Source of the DNA: Gliomastix tumulicola
Taxonomy: Eukaryota; Ascomycota; Sordariomycetes; Hypocreales; Bionectriaceae
Reading direction: 5' to 3'
NCBI GenBank assembly: GCA_001599755.1
Contig: BCHX01000001.1
Location: 5,580,001 to 5,644,000 of the forward strand
Length of the DNA: 64,000 nucleotides
Part shown: positions 33,164-44,639 of the stretch, piece after piece
Numbering within the stretch: position 1 is the first letter of the stretch
How the letters are laid out: each line of letters opens with the position of its first letter
Made by a program: the position numbers and the translations under genes
The notes under the pieces: generated by a model
What the model was told of the DNA's origin: nothing
What the model saw: only the letters and a program-made list of their open reading frames with translations
The model's database searches: none

Positions 33164-34246
33164 CTAGAATGAGCGGGCATCTCCTGACTCTGGAATGTCG
33201 AGTAAACTATCCCATTCGCAGAGCGGGAGAAGAATCTCATCCGGCAAGTCAGCCACCCGCTCCCCCAGAGATTCTCTTAGCCATGTCCGTAGCGCCCGCT
33301 GGCACGACGCGTGCTCCCATTCGAATCGGCAGATCTGCCATTCGAACCGGCAAGTCCGAGTTGCCTTGACCGTCGACGGGAGGTCCCAGGTCTGCTCGCG
33401 CCAGGCTAGCAAGGCACGGATGTCCATGGCGATGATACCGGCGAGATGCTTGCCCACGCCGTAATCTATGCGTGCGTTGCGCTCCAGACTCGACACGACG
33501 GGCGAGACGGGGTGGAGACCCGTGAGCAGCTGATGCATGTTGCACTTGCTAAGCCGCCCTTCCAGGATAGATTGCGCTGCCCGTTTGTCAACAGTCCGGT
33601 CCTCCAGGGCTCGTTTGCAGAGGGCTCTCAGCCCGGCTACAGCCGTGATCGCCGCATGGAGGTTATCCCAGCTGCGGTCGGCGAAGTTTGAGACCACACC
33701 TGTAGTATTCGACTTGCAAAGGGTGCAGCCGTGCTCCTCAGAGGCTTCCGTGTCAATGGCCTGGAGGATGAGGCAGTCGGCCTCAGCTAGGTCGGACATG
33801 GCCATGAGCAACTTAACGACCCTCATGAGAGGGCGGTCCATGTTGCCTCCGTCTGGCTTATGGAGGGTCTTCAAGTTGTCGGCATAGCGCGCAGCCTCCT
33901 CTTGGAGCACGGCGCACTTGCTGGCGCTTTCTTCTGCCTCCCTGACAGTGAGAGGAGTGTTGCTGTGCACAGAGATGAGGGTCGTTGCAGCGCGGATCGG
34001 AAAGCCTTCGATTACCTTTAGGTTCATCTTCCTCCGCGTCTCTACATCTTCTACACATGTAGTCAGCGACCAGAGGGCCTCATACAGTGGGCATTGGGCC
34101 TTTACCACGAAGTTAGCTATGTCGGCGGACGTCCATGGTTTATAGCCAGGGATGTGAGCGAGGGTGTAGGCCCAGCTCATTGTGTCGATAAACGCCGCCC
34201 ACTGGGCCTGCATCATCGCGTCTCCGTTAAACTGACGGAGACTCAT
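33164..34246 (-). CDS. Unrecognised 360-residue protein
   Basis: Single uninterrupted frame with its own ATG at 34246. I do not recognise the family. The translation looks like a folded, mostly helical soluble protein: there is no signal peptide or membrane helix, and the composition is mixed (EALWSLTTCVEDVETRRKMN, MRVVKLLMAMSDLAEADCLI). CTLCK gives a single Cys-x-x-Cys. Near the C-terminus, CRFEWQICRFEWEH is a direct repeat made by a 21-bp duplication around 33315-33356, with a perfect palindrome GGCAGATCTGCC inside. It stands alone between intergenic regions of 0.6 and 1.5 kb. It may be lineage-specific. Coding status rests on the long open frame and natural composition. Confidence 0.6.
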   Translation of the reverse strand: MSLRQFNGDAMMQAQWAAFIDTMSWAYTLAHIPGYKPWTSADIANFVVKAQCPLYEALWSLTTCVEDVETRRKMNLKVIEGFPIRAATTLISVHSNTPLTVREAEESASKCAVLQEEAARYADNLKTLHKPDGGNMDRPLMRVVKLLMAMSDLAEADCLILQAIDTEASEEHGCTLCKSNTTGVVSNFADRSWDNLHAAITAVAGLRALCKRALEDRTVDKRAAQSILEGRLSKCNMHQLLTGLHPVSPVVSSLERNARIDYGVGKHLAGIIAMDIRALLAWREQTWDLPSTVKATRTCRFEWQICRFEWEHASCQRALRTWLRESLGERVADLPDEILLPLCEWDSLLDIPESGDARSF

Positions 34247-35754
34247 GGTGATTCTATCAGTGACATGTACTGTGTATTATCGTGTATGTGAATGCAGATG
34301 TTGAAACTGATTTTTGCTTGACTATCCGGAGCTGTCGAACGATGAAAGTGAAGCAATAAAAATATCGGGACATTTCGTATTCTCATGACAGCTCTTCAAG
34401 TCGTTGCTTATATAGAGTGGCAGAAGATGCACAGCTTCGGTAGGCTATTCGAAAGGCCGAGAGTGTTCGGGTGACGGAACGGAACGTGTAGCGGGAGTTT
34501 CAGCCGTCATGAACAAGCCATGACAGATGAGAACCTATGCGCACACCCTCCACAGGGCCGAGCAGCGTTGAACAGACACATGAGCCTGGATCGCTTTCGA
34601 TATGCCCTAAACAGACTGCAGCCTTGCGATGTCTGGGCAGCGGGGAAGCCATCCGAAGTTGCGAGGTCTGGCCTGGAACGGAGTGTTGTGAGGAGATGAA
34701 TTGAAGACAGAAACAAAGGCGAAATTCATAGTCGCCCTGTCCTGAGAGGCGGTTGATCAGTCTGATGCTGACCACTGGCGCGTTCGCGTTCTGCAAGAAG
34801 CCGTTGAGATGTCCAAGTGCCTCTTTGCAGCCCTGTGCTCACATGTCCACGGCTCGCTGCAGGCTCGGCCAGAGACCCTGCCTGCATGCTTGCAGAATGA
34901 AATCATGGCTGATTTCCGGGCCGGCCACGCCATGACATTATTGTCGAGCAATCGCCTCCAAAGTCATCAAACAGACGCATGAATCATCAAAGACGTCAAT
35001 GCAGGTCCCGGTGAGAGAGTACCTATCGGCAGGTCCAGCAGTGGAGGCCAGATGGAGATGGGAATTACAGTGGATTATTTGCTGGTTGTCCGGTAAATGG
35101 CAGCGCTGGTGGATGTAAACAAACGAGGCCCCACAATGCTTGTTTCAATGACCTGGACTCCTGCATCTCCATTAACAACCGAGACAGTTGCCTGTGATCA
35201 TCCAACATATTGCTGTTTTCGCTCTGCTGAATTTCAATCATCATCGCCAGCAGCCTCTCTTTCTGCCAATTCGGTCGACCCCGACAGCGCGGTGCGTGAC
35301 GTCTGCAGCCCTGCGGTGCAACACCAGCATCAATATCGCCATCGCCAATCAGCGCCCAGACGCCAGGACCCCTGCCGAGCTGCTCTAATTCTAGGCCCTC
35401 CCCTCCATCCTTCATCTCACTCCCCCTGAAGGTTCCCACGGCTTGCCCCCAAAATTCAGCGGGGGACAGCCGACCGTCCCCTCCTATTGGCTCCTCGGCG
35501 CCGCCACGCGACATCCCCTATTGCATGCTGCACTGCATCTCCTGAACGCCTTCAACCTTAACCAGCCATCACCCATCTCGAGTCCTCACCAAGCCGTTTT
35601 GCCTTTTCTACCTTCCCCTCCAGTCCAATTGAGTTGGATTTGTTGCTCCATCGCTTCCGCAGGCTGCCAATGATGAGCATCTGTAGCCGCCGCTCTGCAT
35701 TCCAGTCCCCGTTGTGATCCATTCACTTCACCCATCCCCATCGTTCGTTACCCC
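34247..35754. promoter_or_regulatory. 1.5-kb divergent region
   Basis: Lies between the unrecognised gene and the DUF4048-like gene. No coding signal; the right part, from about 35400, is CT-rich and probably leader of the latter. Confidence 0.45.
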
Positions 35755-37765
35755 ATGAGCACCTTTCTCCTCCAAGTCTGCGCCGCCGAACGTTGCTCGT
35801 CCTCTCTTTTCAATGAGTACCGCCATTTGACCCACGCCCATACCAAAGCCCTCCTCGCCAGAGCCTCCGCCGCCTCCGCCCGTCTGCGGCGTCCCAGAGC
35901 CGACCGGGCTCCTGCCACTCCTTTGAGGAAACGCCGTCGCCTGCACGGCTGCCACTCGCTACACCGCCTGATCCAGAGGCGCATCGACATGATGGCCCCG
36001 AACCACGAGATCCGCCGCCGCTCCTCGGCCGCGGACAAGAACCCCCTCGGACCCTCCATCGCCAACTCTGCGGCCACCACCACCGTCTTCGCTTCCCCCT
36101 CTGCTGCGTCCTCGGCCGCCGACGCCTTGTCGAGGGGCCCGGGCGAGGATGCGGCGGCGGCGGCGGCGGCGGGTGGATCGGACGAGCCCGGGGCTGGCGA
36201 CATCACGGGCTCGGTGGCCATGCCTCCGCCGCCCCCTCCCTCTGGCAGGGAGACCTCACCGACGCGCCAGTCGCGATCCACTTCATCTGCTTCGCGGAAC
36301 GCAAACCGACTCTCGTTAACCCTCCCCATTGCGCCGCCGTCGAGCGACCCCTCGAGACCGACCCCCACGTACGCCGCCACGCCGTCGTCGGTCTGCCCGA
36401 CACCCGTCGAGTCATCGGGCCAGGCGACGCCTGTCGATGCCAACGAGTTCATCATAGCCATTGCTGCGCAGGAGCGCAGGGTCCTCGAGCTGAAAGAAGA
36501 GCTCGTCCGCGCGGAAGCCGAGCTCCTGGTCCTCAAGAGGCAGTGGACATCACAGGAAGCATACAGCAAGAAATCAGAGTCGCGCAAGGTCGAGACCCCC
36601 AGAAGGACCGCCGTCGCCGCCGCCGCCGCCGCCGACGACGAGTCGACGCCATGTCGTCACAGCGTGGATCTAGACCGCAGGAAGTCCCTGCTCCTTCAGA
36701 ACCAGAGCACCCCGAATCAAGGCCGCCGCAAAGTCCTTCGCGGCGGACACACTCGGACCCTATCCCTCCTATCACCCCAGAAGTCCGAGTCGGGCTTCGC
36801 GATCCACGAGGACCAGGAGGCCGAGACCATCAAACTGCCGCCGGTGGATCGCCGGGCGGCTCAGTTGACCAACACCACACTCAACAAGCGGGCTTCGTGG
36901 CAACCGCAGTCCCATAGCTATCAAGCCAGTGTCCCTGGCCTTGTCGAGGACTTTAGATTAGGCCTCAAGGCCTTTGTAGAAGACATCCGGCAGATCACGG
37001 TCGGCGACGAGCCCATCATGGGCTCCAGCACCCGCTCCTCGCACTCGCAGGCAACCGACAGCCCCTCGAACAGAAGCGCCTCGGGCGACCACGACACCAT
37101 CCGCCCCAGCCACTCCGCCCGGCCCAAGGTGAGCAACGTCTTCGACTCTCCCGGCTCGGACGTGTCGAGTCCGTCCAACGGCCGCACCAGCATGGACAGC
37201 AAGGCCAAGACGCGCAAGAGCAAGCACTTCTCCTGGACGCCGCTCGCCTTGGACTCCCTCGACGACGACAACGGGTGGACCAGCTGGGAGTCCCCCGCCT
37301 CGACGAAATCTACCACCCGCTGGAGCGGATCAACCGTCAACAACGCCGGGATCGAGGACATCGCCTCGATCCCCGAAGCACGCGAGGAAGTTGCCGAGCA
37401 GTCGTAAGTGGTGTTTTTGGCACCCCTTTGTTGTTATTTTTTTCCCGGAGCACAAAAAGAAAAAAAGGGAGAAGAAGAAGAAGAAGAAGAAGCAATATCA
37501 AACGACATAGTGACTAAGTGCCGCAATATTCAGAAAGCTGGAAGACTCCGCCCCTATCGAGCCGTCTCTTGTCGGTCCCAAGCTAGGCGACATATTCCCC
37601 AGCATGGTCAACCGACTATCCACGTTCAACAACTTCAAGAGGGCGACGCATACCCTCATGGAAGAGTGGGAGAAGAACAGCCCGAGCATCCTGATGGGGG
37701 AGTGGGAGCGGTCCCTTGTCCCGGAGCAGCAGCCGCGCACGGACAGGGAGAACAGTAGCGACTGA
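35755..37765 (+). CDS. Fungal low-complexity protein, DUF4048-like
   Basis: Two exons, 35755-37403 and 37534-37765; the donor is GTAAGT and the acceptor TTCAG, total 626 residues. The first 78 residues look like translated leader, so the true start may be the tandem ATG at 35989/35992 (MMAPNHEIRRRSS), giving about 548 residues. The protein has Ala and Pro runs, LSLTLPIAPPSS, a coiled coil (FIIAIAAQERRVLELKEELV), a conserved-looking segment FRLGLKAFVEDIRQITVGDEP and a C-terminal helix region in exon 2 (DIFPSMVNRLSTFNNFKRAT, MEEWEKNSP). This arrangement matches fungal DUF4048-type proteins as I recall them; function is unknown. Many Ser/Thr-Pro and RRxS sites suggest phosphorylation. A poly-AAG tract sits in the intron. 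Confidence 0.72.
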
Positions 37766-38360
37766 TGGAGGCTACTAGTACGTTTTTTTGTTTGGCCACC
37801 ATACCTTTTTTTTTTTCGGCACACGCCCATGTTTAGAGATAAATTCGGGGCATAGACCAGCAGGCGAGATTTGTGTTGGAGTACGAGGGATGCGAGCCCT
37901 CTATTTTGTCTGGATAATGATCTAACGATACGACACATGACGATTTGACGACAGAAATGTCAATGTTCTGCGTCTTGGTAATATATATTCTGGATTTCGC
38001 TCGAATAGACTTGCACGATACCGGCTGCGCTGAGAAAGAGTGCGTCTATTTGTCGTTTGTCCTCAGCGCACATCACAGCAGAGCAGCAGACTGACCTGAC
38101 GACCGTCGTAAATGTACATTTGTGCTGAGTTTTGACCGACTGAATCATCAACTTGGTAGACAGTCCCAAGGCTGATTCACAATCGTCTTACTTGGCGATG
38201 GGTGATGGGTGAGCTTCCACTGGCTAAATAGGAAAGGTGCATCATCCGTCATCAGAAGACGTCGTCAGCACAGCACTCTCAGCAACATCCACCATCCATC
38301 TCCTGCATCCAAACCGCCCACCAGGAGATCCTTGGGGGCTTTTTTTCCTCTGCCGTCAAA
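37766..38360. other. Intergenic region before the DUF4188-like gene
   Basis: 595 bp. The left part should be the 3' UTR of the DUF4048-like gene and the right part the promoter of the next. No gene is seen. Confidence 0.45.
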
Positions 38361-39326
38361 ATGACCAAATTCTTCGAACCGATCGCTAAGCCGAAGAGGC
38401 GGGTTCAGAAACCTGCATCAGCCTCCTTCGCAGTGAGTCCAACAGCCCGGATCAAGTTCATGCTCATCCTTCTCTCTGACCAGGAATTTCACATACAATA
38501 GTTCTACGTTTTAGATTGCCTCAAGCCCCAGACTCGACTCCTCATAGGCGCTCTAGTCCAGATCCTGCTCTACGCCACCCTCCCGCCTCCATGGGCCGCC
38601 GTCCCAGCACTCGCGATGCTCTTCACCTCGGTCATCAGCACCGTCATGCAAGTCTTCTCCCCTTCAGCCGACCCGTTCCGCGATGGCGTCGTCCCCGGCC
38701 GAGCCACAGCCCAAATCCCTTCGCCCAACGGCACCTGCGGTCCTGCACCCTCCAACACATCCCTTGTCATCTTCAACATCGGCATCCAGATCAACCACCC
38801 CCTCGGCCTCCTCGCCCCGCACATCAAGACCATAGCCACCTTCTTCAACGCCATGATCGCAGACATCACCGCCCGCAGCGACGAGCTCGGCCTCCTCTCC
38901 GTCTCCGAGTGGCGCGGCAACGACGGCGCCGCCGCGGGGGGCAGCAACAACACGCTCAAGGTGACGCTGTACTTCCGGGACCCGGCGAGGGTGAACGCGT
39001 ATGCGCAGGAGAGGCTGCATCGCGAGGCGTGGCGGTTCTTCGAGAAGGTTGGGGGCCAGGGGGGCCATGTCGGGGTGTATCATGAGATGTTCTGTGTGCC
39101 GGCGAGGGGGTGGGAGACGGTGTATGTGAATTGTCGGCCGGTGTTGCTGGGAGCAGCAGTTGACGAGACACACTCCAAGTCGGATGGTTCTATAATAGCC
39201 CAGGGGTTCGTTCGGCCGGTGCTGGTTGGGTGTGATACGCCGGTGCTGAGGACGCAGTATGCGAGGATGGGGAGGACGGAGGATGGACTGCTGAAGCATG
39301 AGGTGGCGGACGCTGATCAGAGTTGA
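38361..39326 (+). CDS. DUF4188 monooxygenase-like membrane protein
   Basis: Two exons, 38361-38432 and 38502-39326, 298 residues; the first exon gives MTKFFEPIAKPKRRVQKPAS and the junction reads SFAFYVLDCLK. Two closely spaced hydrophobic segments (LLIGALVQILLYATL, VPALAMLFTSVISTVMQVF) suggest a membrane hairpin. The soluble part has FNIGIQINHPLGLLAPHI, FNAMIADITA, NTLKVTLYFRD and REAWRFFEKVGG, then HVGVYHEMFCVPARGWETVY, a pattern shared by DUF4188 proteins, which are related to the dimeric alpha-beta barrel monooxygenase/haem-binding fold. Some homologues sit in secondary-metabolite clusters, but none is evident here. Stop codons of this and the next gene are 43 bp apart, so their 3' UTRs should overlap. 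Confidence 0.78.
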
Positions 39327-39369
39327 TGAAATTGTATTCGACGGTACCATGAGTGTGCTTCTTAGCTGT

Positions 39370-41187
39370 CTACTCTAGCTCAAAGATAGCCATGTATGTA
39401 GTCATGTCACTCAGATGAGATATCTCAACGCCATCCCCGCTCAGCTGCCAGTTCATCTCGCCCCAGACATTCCCAGCGACGCTCGCAGGAATGACCGACT
39501 CCGGGAACGCAATGTTCACCGTCTCGTTGATCGGGACGTACCCGCCATTCACCACACACAGCAGCATCTGCGACCCGTCCCGCCAGAACGCCACGTCCAG
39601 AATCTCCCAGCCCTCCACCTCGACTCTCTGCGCCTTCTGCCCGATGATGAAGTCCTTCACCGGCGCAGCCGCCACCACAGACGCATACTCGCCGTGGATA
39701 TCCGCCAGCGCGTCGGTCGGCGGCGCCCACAGCCAGGCAATGATGCTCTTGGCCCCGTGGTTGAACGCGAGCGCATTCATCGCCACGGCCTCGTCCTGCG
39801 TCGGGTCCCGCGCCCAGTACCCCTCCCCGTGGAACGCCTGCGGGTTGTGCGCCTTGGTTTTTGGGTACAGGCCCAGCCACTGCTCGTACTGCCCCAGCGC
39901 GTCGAGCCGGTCGGACACGTCCTGGACGTTGCCCTGGCAAGGGCCGTCGCAGCCGCTGTTGCCGTAGGTGCTGTTCACGACGGTGCCCCATTTGGACCAG
40001 GTGCTGTTGGTGCCGATGGGGTAGGCGTCCTCCATGATGAAGTCGGCGCCGCGGGTGTACTCGTAGAAGTAGTAGTTCCTGCAGTTGAGGGTGACGCCGA
40101 CCGGGTGGTAGGGGTCGATGGAGCGGATGAGCTTGTGGGCGGCGACGGTGTCCTCGAAGGGGTCCTGCCAGCCGTCGGGTCTAGGGGGGTTTGTCTGTCA
40201 GCAGCCTTCAGAGCATTCCCTCCCTAAGTTTGAGCTCACGGATCACGTACTCGTCTGCACCCCAGTAGGCGTACAGGCCGTCAAAGTCCTTGATAGCAGA
40301 CACCTGGGCGGCCGTCTCGGTGAGGTTCTGGTAGTAGTGTCGCAGGTCGTACATGTACTTCAGATCCAGCTCGTCCATGAACTCGAACACGTCCTTGGAG
40401 TCCCAGACAGTCGTCAGCGGGATCATACCAGTCAGACCGCGGTCATGATATGCCTGCACAGCCTCAATGGCATTGTCCTCGCAAAGAAAGTGATCGCAGG
40501 AGGCGTAGAAGCCGTACGGCATGACGGGCACGAACTCGCCGCCCGACGCCGCATTACGGTGCCATAGCCCGCCATTGAGGTTGTCCAGCCTCGTGACGCT
40601 ACCGCCCTCCTTCGCGGGGAGGAAGAACAGCTCGCTGGTAGCCGTTACCTCCGGCGCTCCGTTCTCAGTTGCCCCGAAGAGGACCACGTCGTAGGGGTCG
40701 AAGCTGGGCTCCAGACCAGCAAGTGTGAAATTGAGGACCTTGTCGGTGGTGCCCACGGTGATGTTGTTGGAGATGAGAACATCATTGTTGGAGACGAGAT
40801 TGACGGTAAAGTGGACGACAGGCGCGTCCGCGGGAGACTCCAGGCTGGGCCAGGGCTCGCCGTGCCACTTGGAGATGTGAGCGTGGACGACGAACTCGGC
40901 TTCGGTCTCGCCCTCGAGGTAGATGTTGTACCTGGGGGCGAACTGCATGAAGAGGCCTAGGCCGTCCGGAAGCTCGGGCGGCTCTACAGTCTGGCCGCCG
41001 GGATCGAAACTCGGATACCTGGTCTCTTGTCAGTCTAGTAATGGCAGTGGTGATGTGATGACAGCTCATACTCAGGCTTGTATGCCTTCCCACACCAGCG
41101 ATCCCATTCTGGATGGTTGCCCGTCTGACCCTTGACAGACACAGCAAGGGCCACCGACAACACGATAGCCTTGAACTTGCACCACAT
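39370..41187 (-). CDS. Secreted glycoside-hydrolase-like protein (TIM barrel)
   Basis: Three exons on the minus strand: 41187-41072, 41018-40251 and 40180-39370, giving 564 residues. A signal peptide (KAIVLSVALAVSVKGQ) starts it. An N-terminal beta-sandwich-like part (YNIYLEGETEAEFVVHAHIS, VVHFTVNLVSNNDVLISNNI) has N-glycosylation sequons. From about residue 180 a barrel-like domain follows: VPVMPYGFYASCDHFL, DFDGLYAYWGADEPDGW, YHPVGVTLNCRNYY, ADFIMEDAYPIG, FHGEGYWARDPTQDEA and KSIIAWLWAPP. Glu in GADEP and Glu in FHGEGYW are candidate acid/base and nucleophile of a clan GH-A-like enzyme; this is inference. A C-terminal beta domain (MLLCVVNGGYVPINETVNI) ends it. I cannot assign a GH family. 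Confidence 0.8.
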
Positions 41188-43122
41188 GTTGTGTTGTGCG
41201 GTTCAATTGAGGGCCGTTGAGCCGTGAGCGCAGGAAGGGCGAAATGTAGCCAAGCTCATGTTGGCTCTTAAGCATCGGCCCCTCGCCTTTTGCCCGTCCC
41301 CCTTGCTTGCTTGCGATAAGCTAACTGACTAAACCATGGCCTGGGCGGTGGTAGCAAGTTACCTCGCTGCAACGTTGTGGTACACTGGCGAGGGGATCAT
41401 CAAAACCGGCTGCCTGAAGGAGAAGGTCTGCGGAGGTCTTCGGCAGATGCAGCGCCTGTAAAGAGCTTGGAGGAGCGCAGGTAGACAAACCCTGCGGCCG
41501 ACTAAACCCCGCGGTGAGAAATTGCGGTCAGAAGACCTCATATGGTTACTTGGCCGTATTGGCAAGTGCCCGTGCGAGTGAGATACTGGGAACCATTATG
41601 GCTCATGAAAGACATGACATGACTGGCTATAGGGTAGGTAGGTAGAGTTGATGGAGATGTAACATCACGAAGGTTGACGCTACCAGCCGTTAAGGTTGTC
41701 GAAATTAGAACCACAAGGCAGTGGAAAGTATAAAAGTATAAAACATGTCGTAGATAAGCTTATCCAAGCCTCCCGTCCCGCACTGTCTGAGAAGGCAAAA
41801 TGAGGAATTTCTCTTCAGCAGCAGAGGAATGCGAGCCAGCTGGCAGCTATTCCATTACGTCGACATGTCGCTCGATGCTGGTGGTTGGACTGGCACGCGG
41901 CCGAATAAATACTTGAGTTATGGGGCCATATAATTTGGGTGTGTATATGTCTTAAGTATTTATTCGTCCGCTTGACTGGTTACGAAGCCTGGATGGAGGG
42001 GGTGTTGGGCAGAGTTCCCTGTACGACACACAGTGCGCCAAGTCGGACGTCTCAGGGGTTCGGACGAATCCCACCCCACAGACGACCGGATGACAGGGGT
42101 CATACAGTGTGCGGGAAACAGTGCTGCCGTCCGTTCCTTGAGTCTCGTGTGTCACTGTGCGTCACGATCCCCCCCGTAATGTCTTGGACGGACATCGTAT
42201 TCGACGATCCGCCTGGACTCGTAGTCAAGTATCGCTCCTCGTGATGAAGCCTCGAGCAGCCTCTTCGTATCGAAACAAGCGAGGTGCGAGGTGCGAGGAG
42301 GCGCAACGAAAATCATGCCCGAATCCGAAGTGTGTCAAGATGGACAAAGGCGTTTCGAAATTCGGCGGCTTTCATTGCTACCGTCCTCGTCGCCTGCACA
42401 GCCTCAACCTCCAATTCCAGTGGCCTCGAGCAACCCCCTCTGCCCCTTTCCTATTGGCCCGCCCCTGCCCTGAGACTATTGATTCACGCCCAGGGTGCAT
42501 CCAGGCGGTATCGGTTTTTCTCAGGCGGCGAATGAGATTGCCCAGACTGTGGCTGGATCCACCGGCAATCGTGCTGAAGCGAGTCTCGTGCGTCTAACGG
42601 GGCGATTTGCTAGCGCCTCTCGCTGGCTTGACAGTGCTTGTCACAGCGCTTGCCCCTAACAGCAACGGCTTCAACAGAGGCTCCTTCCCCCCTGGCTCTG
42701 TGCTCGTCGCCATTGTTTCTAGCGCACATCATCATTTCCTCTCCTCCGTGTCTCTGCTCTTTCCCACTCCGACCTTGCACACTCACACACTCTCTCAGAC
42801 ATTTATGCCGTAACGGGCCTCCCTTCTGTCCTCGTGCTTTTGCTTTCTTCCGCGGGCATCAGTGCAGAATTTCCTTCTTTTTCATCACCAAGACGCTCGC
42901 TTCGTGCTGGAGGCCTCGTTTGATTCTCGACCCCTTTTTCCTTGGCACCATCCGGGGTCACGACGTTGAGCCGCGCACCGAAACGGACGACGACCTCGTG
43001 CTTCGTGCGGCACGGTAGCTCGACGCGGAAATCTCTATGCAGGCCTGGTTGCCGGACGAGAAAGATCTATACTAGACGAGCGCGCCAATCGATATCGACG
43101 ACTCCCGCACACCGACGCCGCC
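41188..43122. promoter_or_regulatory. Divergent region, GH-like and GH76 genes
   Basis: 1.9 kb with no supported gene. It contains a 16-bp near-perfect inverted repeat at 41902-41966 and, from about 42680, a TC-rich stretch that is probably the GH76 leader. Short frames between have no motif. Confidence 0.45.
41902..41966. repeat. 16-bp inverted repeat with 33-bp spacer
   Basis: Left arm CGAATAAATACTTGAG at 41902-41917, right arm CTTAAGTATTTATTCG at 41951-41966; the arms pair with one mismatch. AT-rich in a GC-rich context. It could be a small element end, a hairpin or factor-binding sites. Confidence 0.75.
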
Positions 43123-44639
43123 ATGTTGCTGCGCAAAGCCCTGCTCGGGTTGGGCTGCATTGCCTCGACCACCCGGGCCTACGATATCACCATCGATAAC
43201 GATGGTACGTCTACCGAGCTGACTCTGGTTTGCGGCGAGCAGCCTGGAAGCTGATACAGAGATACAGACTCAATCAAAGAGGCAGCGGCCTCAGTCGCCT
43301 GGGGCATGGTGAAGTTCTACTCGGGCAACAACACAGGCGATGTTCCCGGAAACTTGCCCGACCCTTACTACTGTCAGTTGCTTGGATGCCACTCATTCGC
43401 TAGCGACCGCGTCTGAATCTAACACGATCTGCAGGGTGGCTTTGCGGTGCCATGTTCGGCACTCTGATCGACTACTGGCACTACACGGGCGACGACTCGT
43501 ACAACGATATTACTATGCAGGCCATGGTCCACCAAGTCGGCGATGACAAAGATTACATGCCGAAGAACCAGACCCGAGCCATGGGTAACGATGATCAGGG
43601 CTTCTGGGCCCTGTCCGCCATGAGCGCCGCCGAGAACCTCTTCCCCGATCCTCCGGAGGACCAGCCTCAGTGGCTGGCCCTTGTCCAGGCCGTCTTCAAC
43701 GAATTTACCTCGCGCTGGGATACCGAGCACTGCAGGGGTGGCCTTCGATGGCAGGTGCACAGCTTCAATATCGGCTGGAACTACAAGAACTCCATCTCCA
43801 ACGGATGCTTCTTCAACCTCGCATCGCGCCTGGCTCGCTATACCGGAAACGACAGCTATGCAGAGTGGGCCGAGAAGGTCTGGGATTGGGAGGTTGACCT
43901 GGGACTTATTACTTCCGACTTCAAGGTGCACGACGGTATGACCATTCAGGAGGGCCAGAAGTGTGAGGACGACATGGACAAGACCGAGTGGAGCTACAAC
44001 TCGGGCATCTTCCTCCACGGCGCTGCCGTCCTGTGGAATCATACTGAAGACCAGAAGTGGAGGACCCGAGTTGAGGGTCTGCTGGACTACGGCATGAAGA
44101 AGTTCTCCAAGGACGGCATCGTCTTCGAGCAGTACTGCGAGCCGCACGGCATTTGCGACGACGATCAGCGAAGTTTCAAGGGTTACTACCTGCGATGGCT
44201 AGCCGCGACTATCCAACTGTTGCCCGACCTGCACGACAAGATCATCCCCCTGGTTCAGAAGAGTGCCCAGGCCGCCGCCTCCGTCTGCGTTGGTGCGCCG
44301 ACCGAGGCGCCCGCTGGACACCCGCCGTGGAACGGACACCCCGGAACGGCTTGTGGCATGAAGTGGATTCCCCAGGGTGCCTTTGACGGTTCCTTTGGTG
44401 TTGGTGAGCAGATGAGTGCTCTGTCTGCTCTGTCGTATGTCCTTGTGGATGGCGCCGCACCGCCCGTCACGAACGGCACAGGCGGTACCTCAATCGGCAA
44501 CCCCGGTGCAGGAGGCTCAGATGAAGACAAGCTGAGGATGTTCGGCCCGGTCACAACAGGAGACAAGGTCGGGGCTGGCTTCCTCACGACGCTCATCCTG
44601 GCTGGCATCATCGGCGGCACCACCTTTGTTGTGCTGTAG
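43123..44639 (+). CDS. GH76 Dfg5/Dcw1-type GPI-anchored wall protein
   Basis: Three exons, 43123-43204, 43268-43372 and 43435-44639, total 463 residues. The signal peptide ends TTRAYDITIDND. The GH76 alpha-toroid follows, with PYYWWLCGAMFGTLIDYWHY, the Asp pair region MGNDDQGFWALSAM, FNIGWNYKNSISNGCFFNL, DDMDKTEWSYNSGIFLHGAA and FKGYYLRWLA. N-glycosylation sequons are frequent. The C-terminus has a Gly/Thr linker and a hydrophobic tail (FLTTLILAGIIGGTTFVVL) typical of a GPI signal. Known role: Dfg5/Dcw1 family proteins are alpha-1,6-mannanase-like enzymes that transfer GPI glycoproteins into the wall glucan. Here the two Asp in NDDQ are candidates for catalysis. The leader is long and TC-rich. 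Confidence 0.93.

Noticed and set aside
35748..36587. 279-codon frame antisense to the DUF4048-like gene
   Set aside because: Low-complexity mirror of Ala/Ser-rich coding sequence.
43419..44147. 242-codon frame antisense to GH76
   Set aside because: Mirrors the GH76 exon and shows no motif of its own.
39370..44639. Carbohydrate-degrading gene cluster
   Set aside because: Only two wall-related genes, divergent with 1.9 kb between them; GH76 Dfg5/Dcw1 proteins are housekeeping wall builders, not degradative partners.
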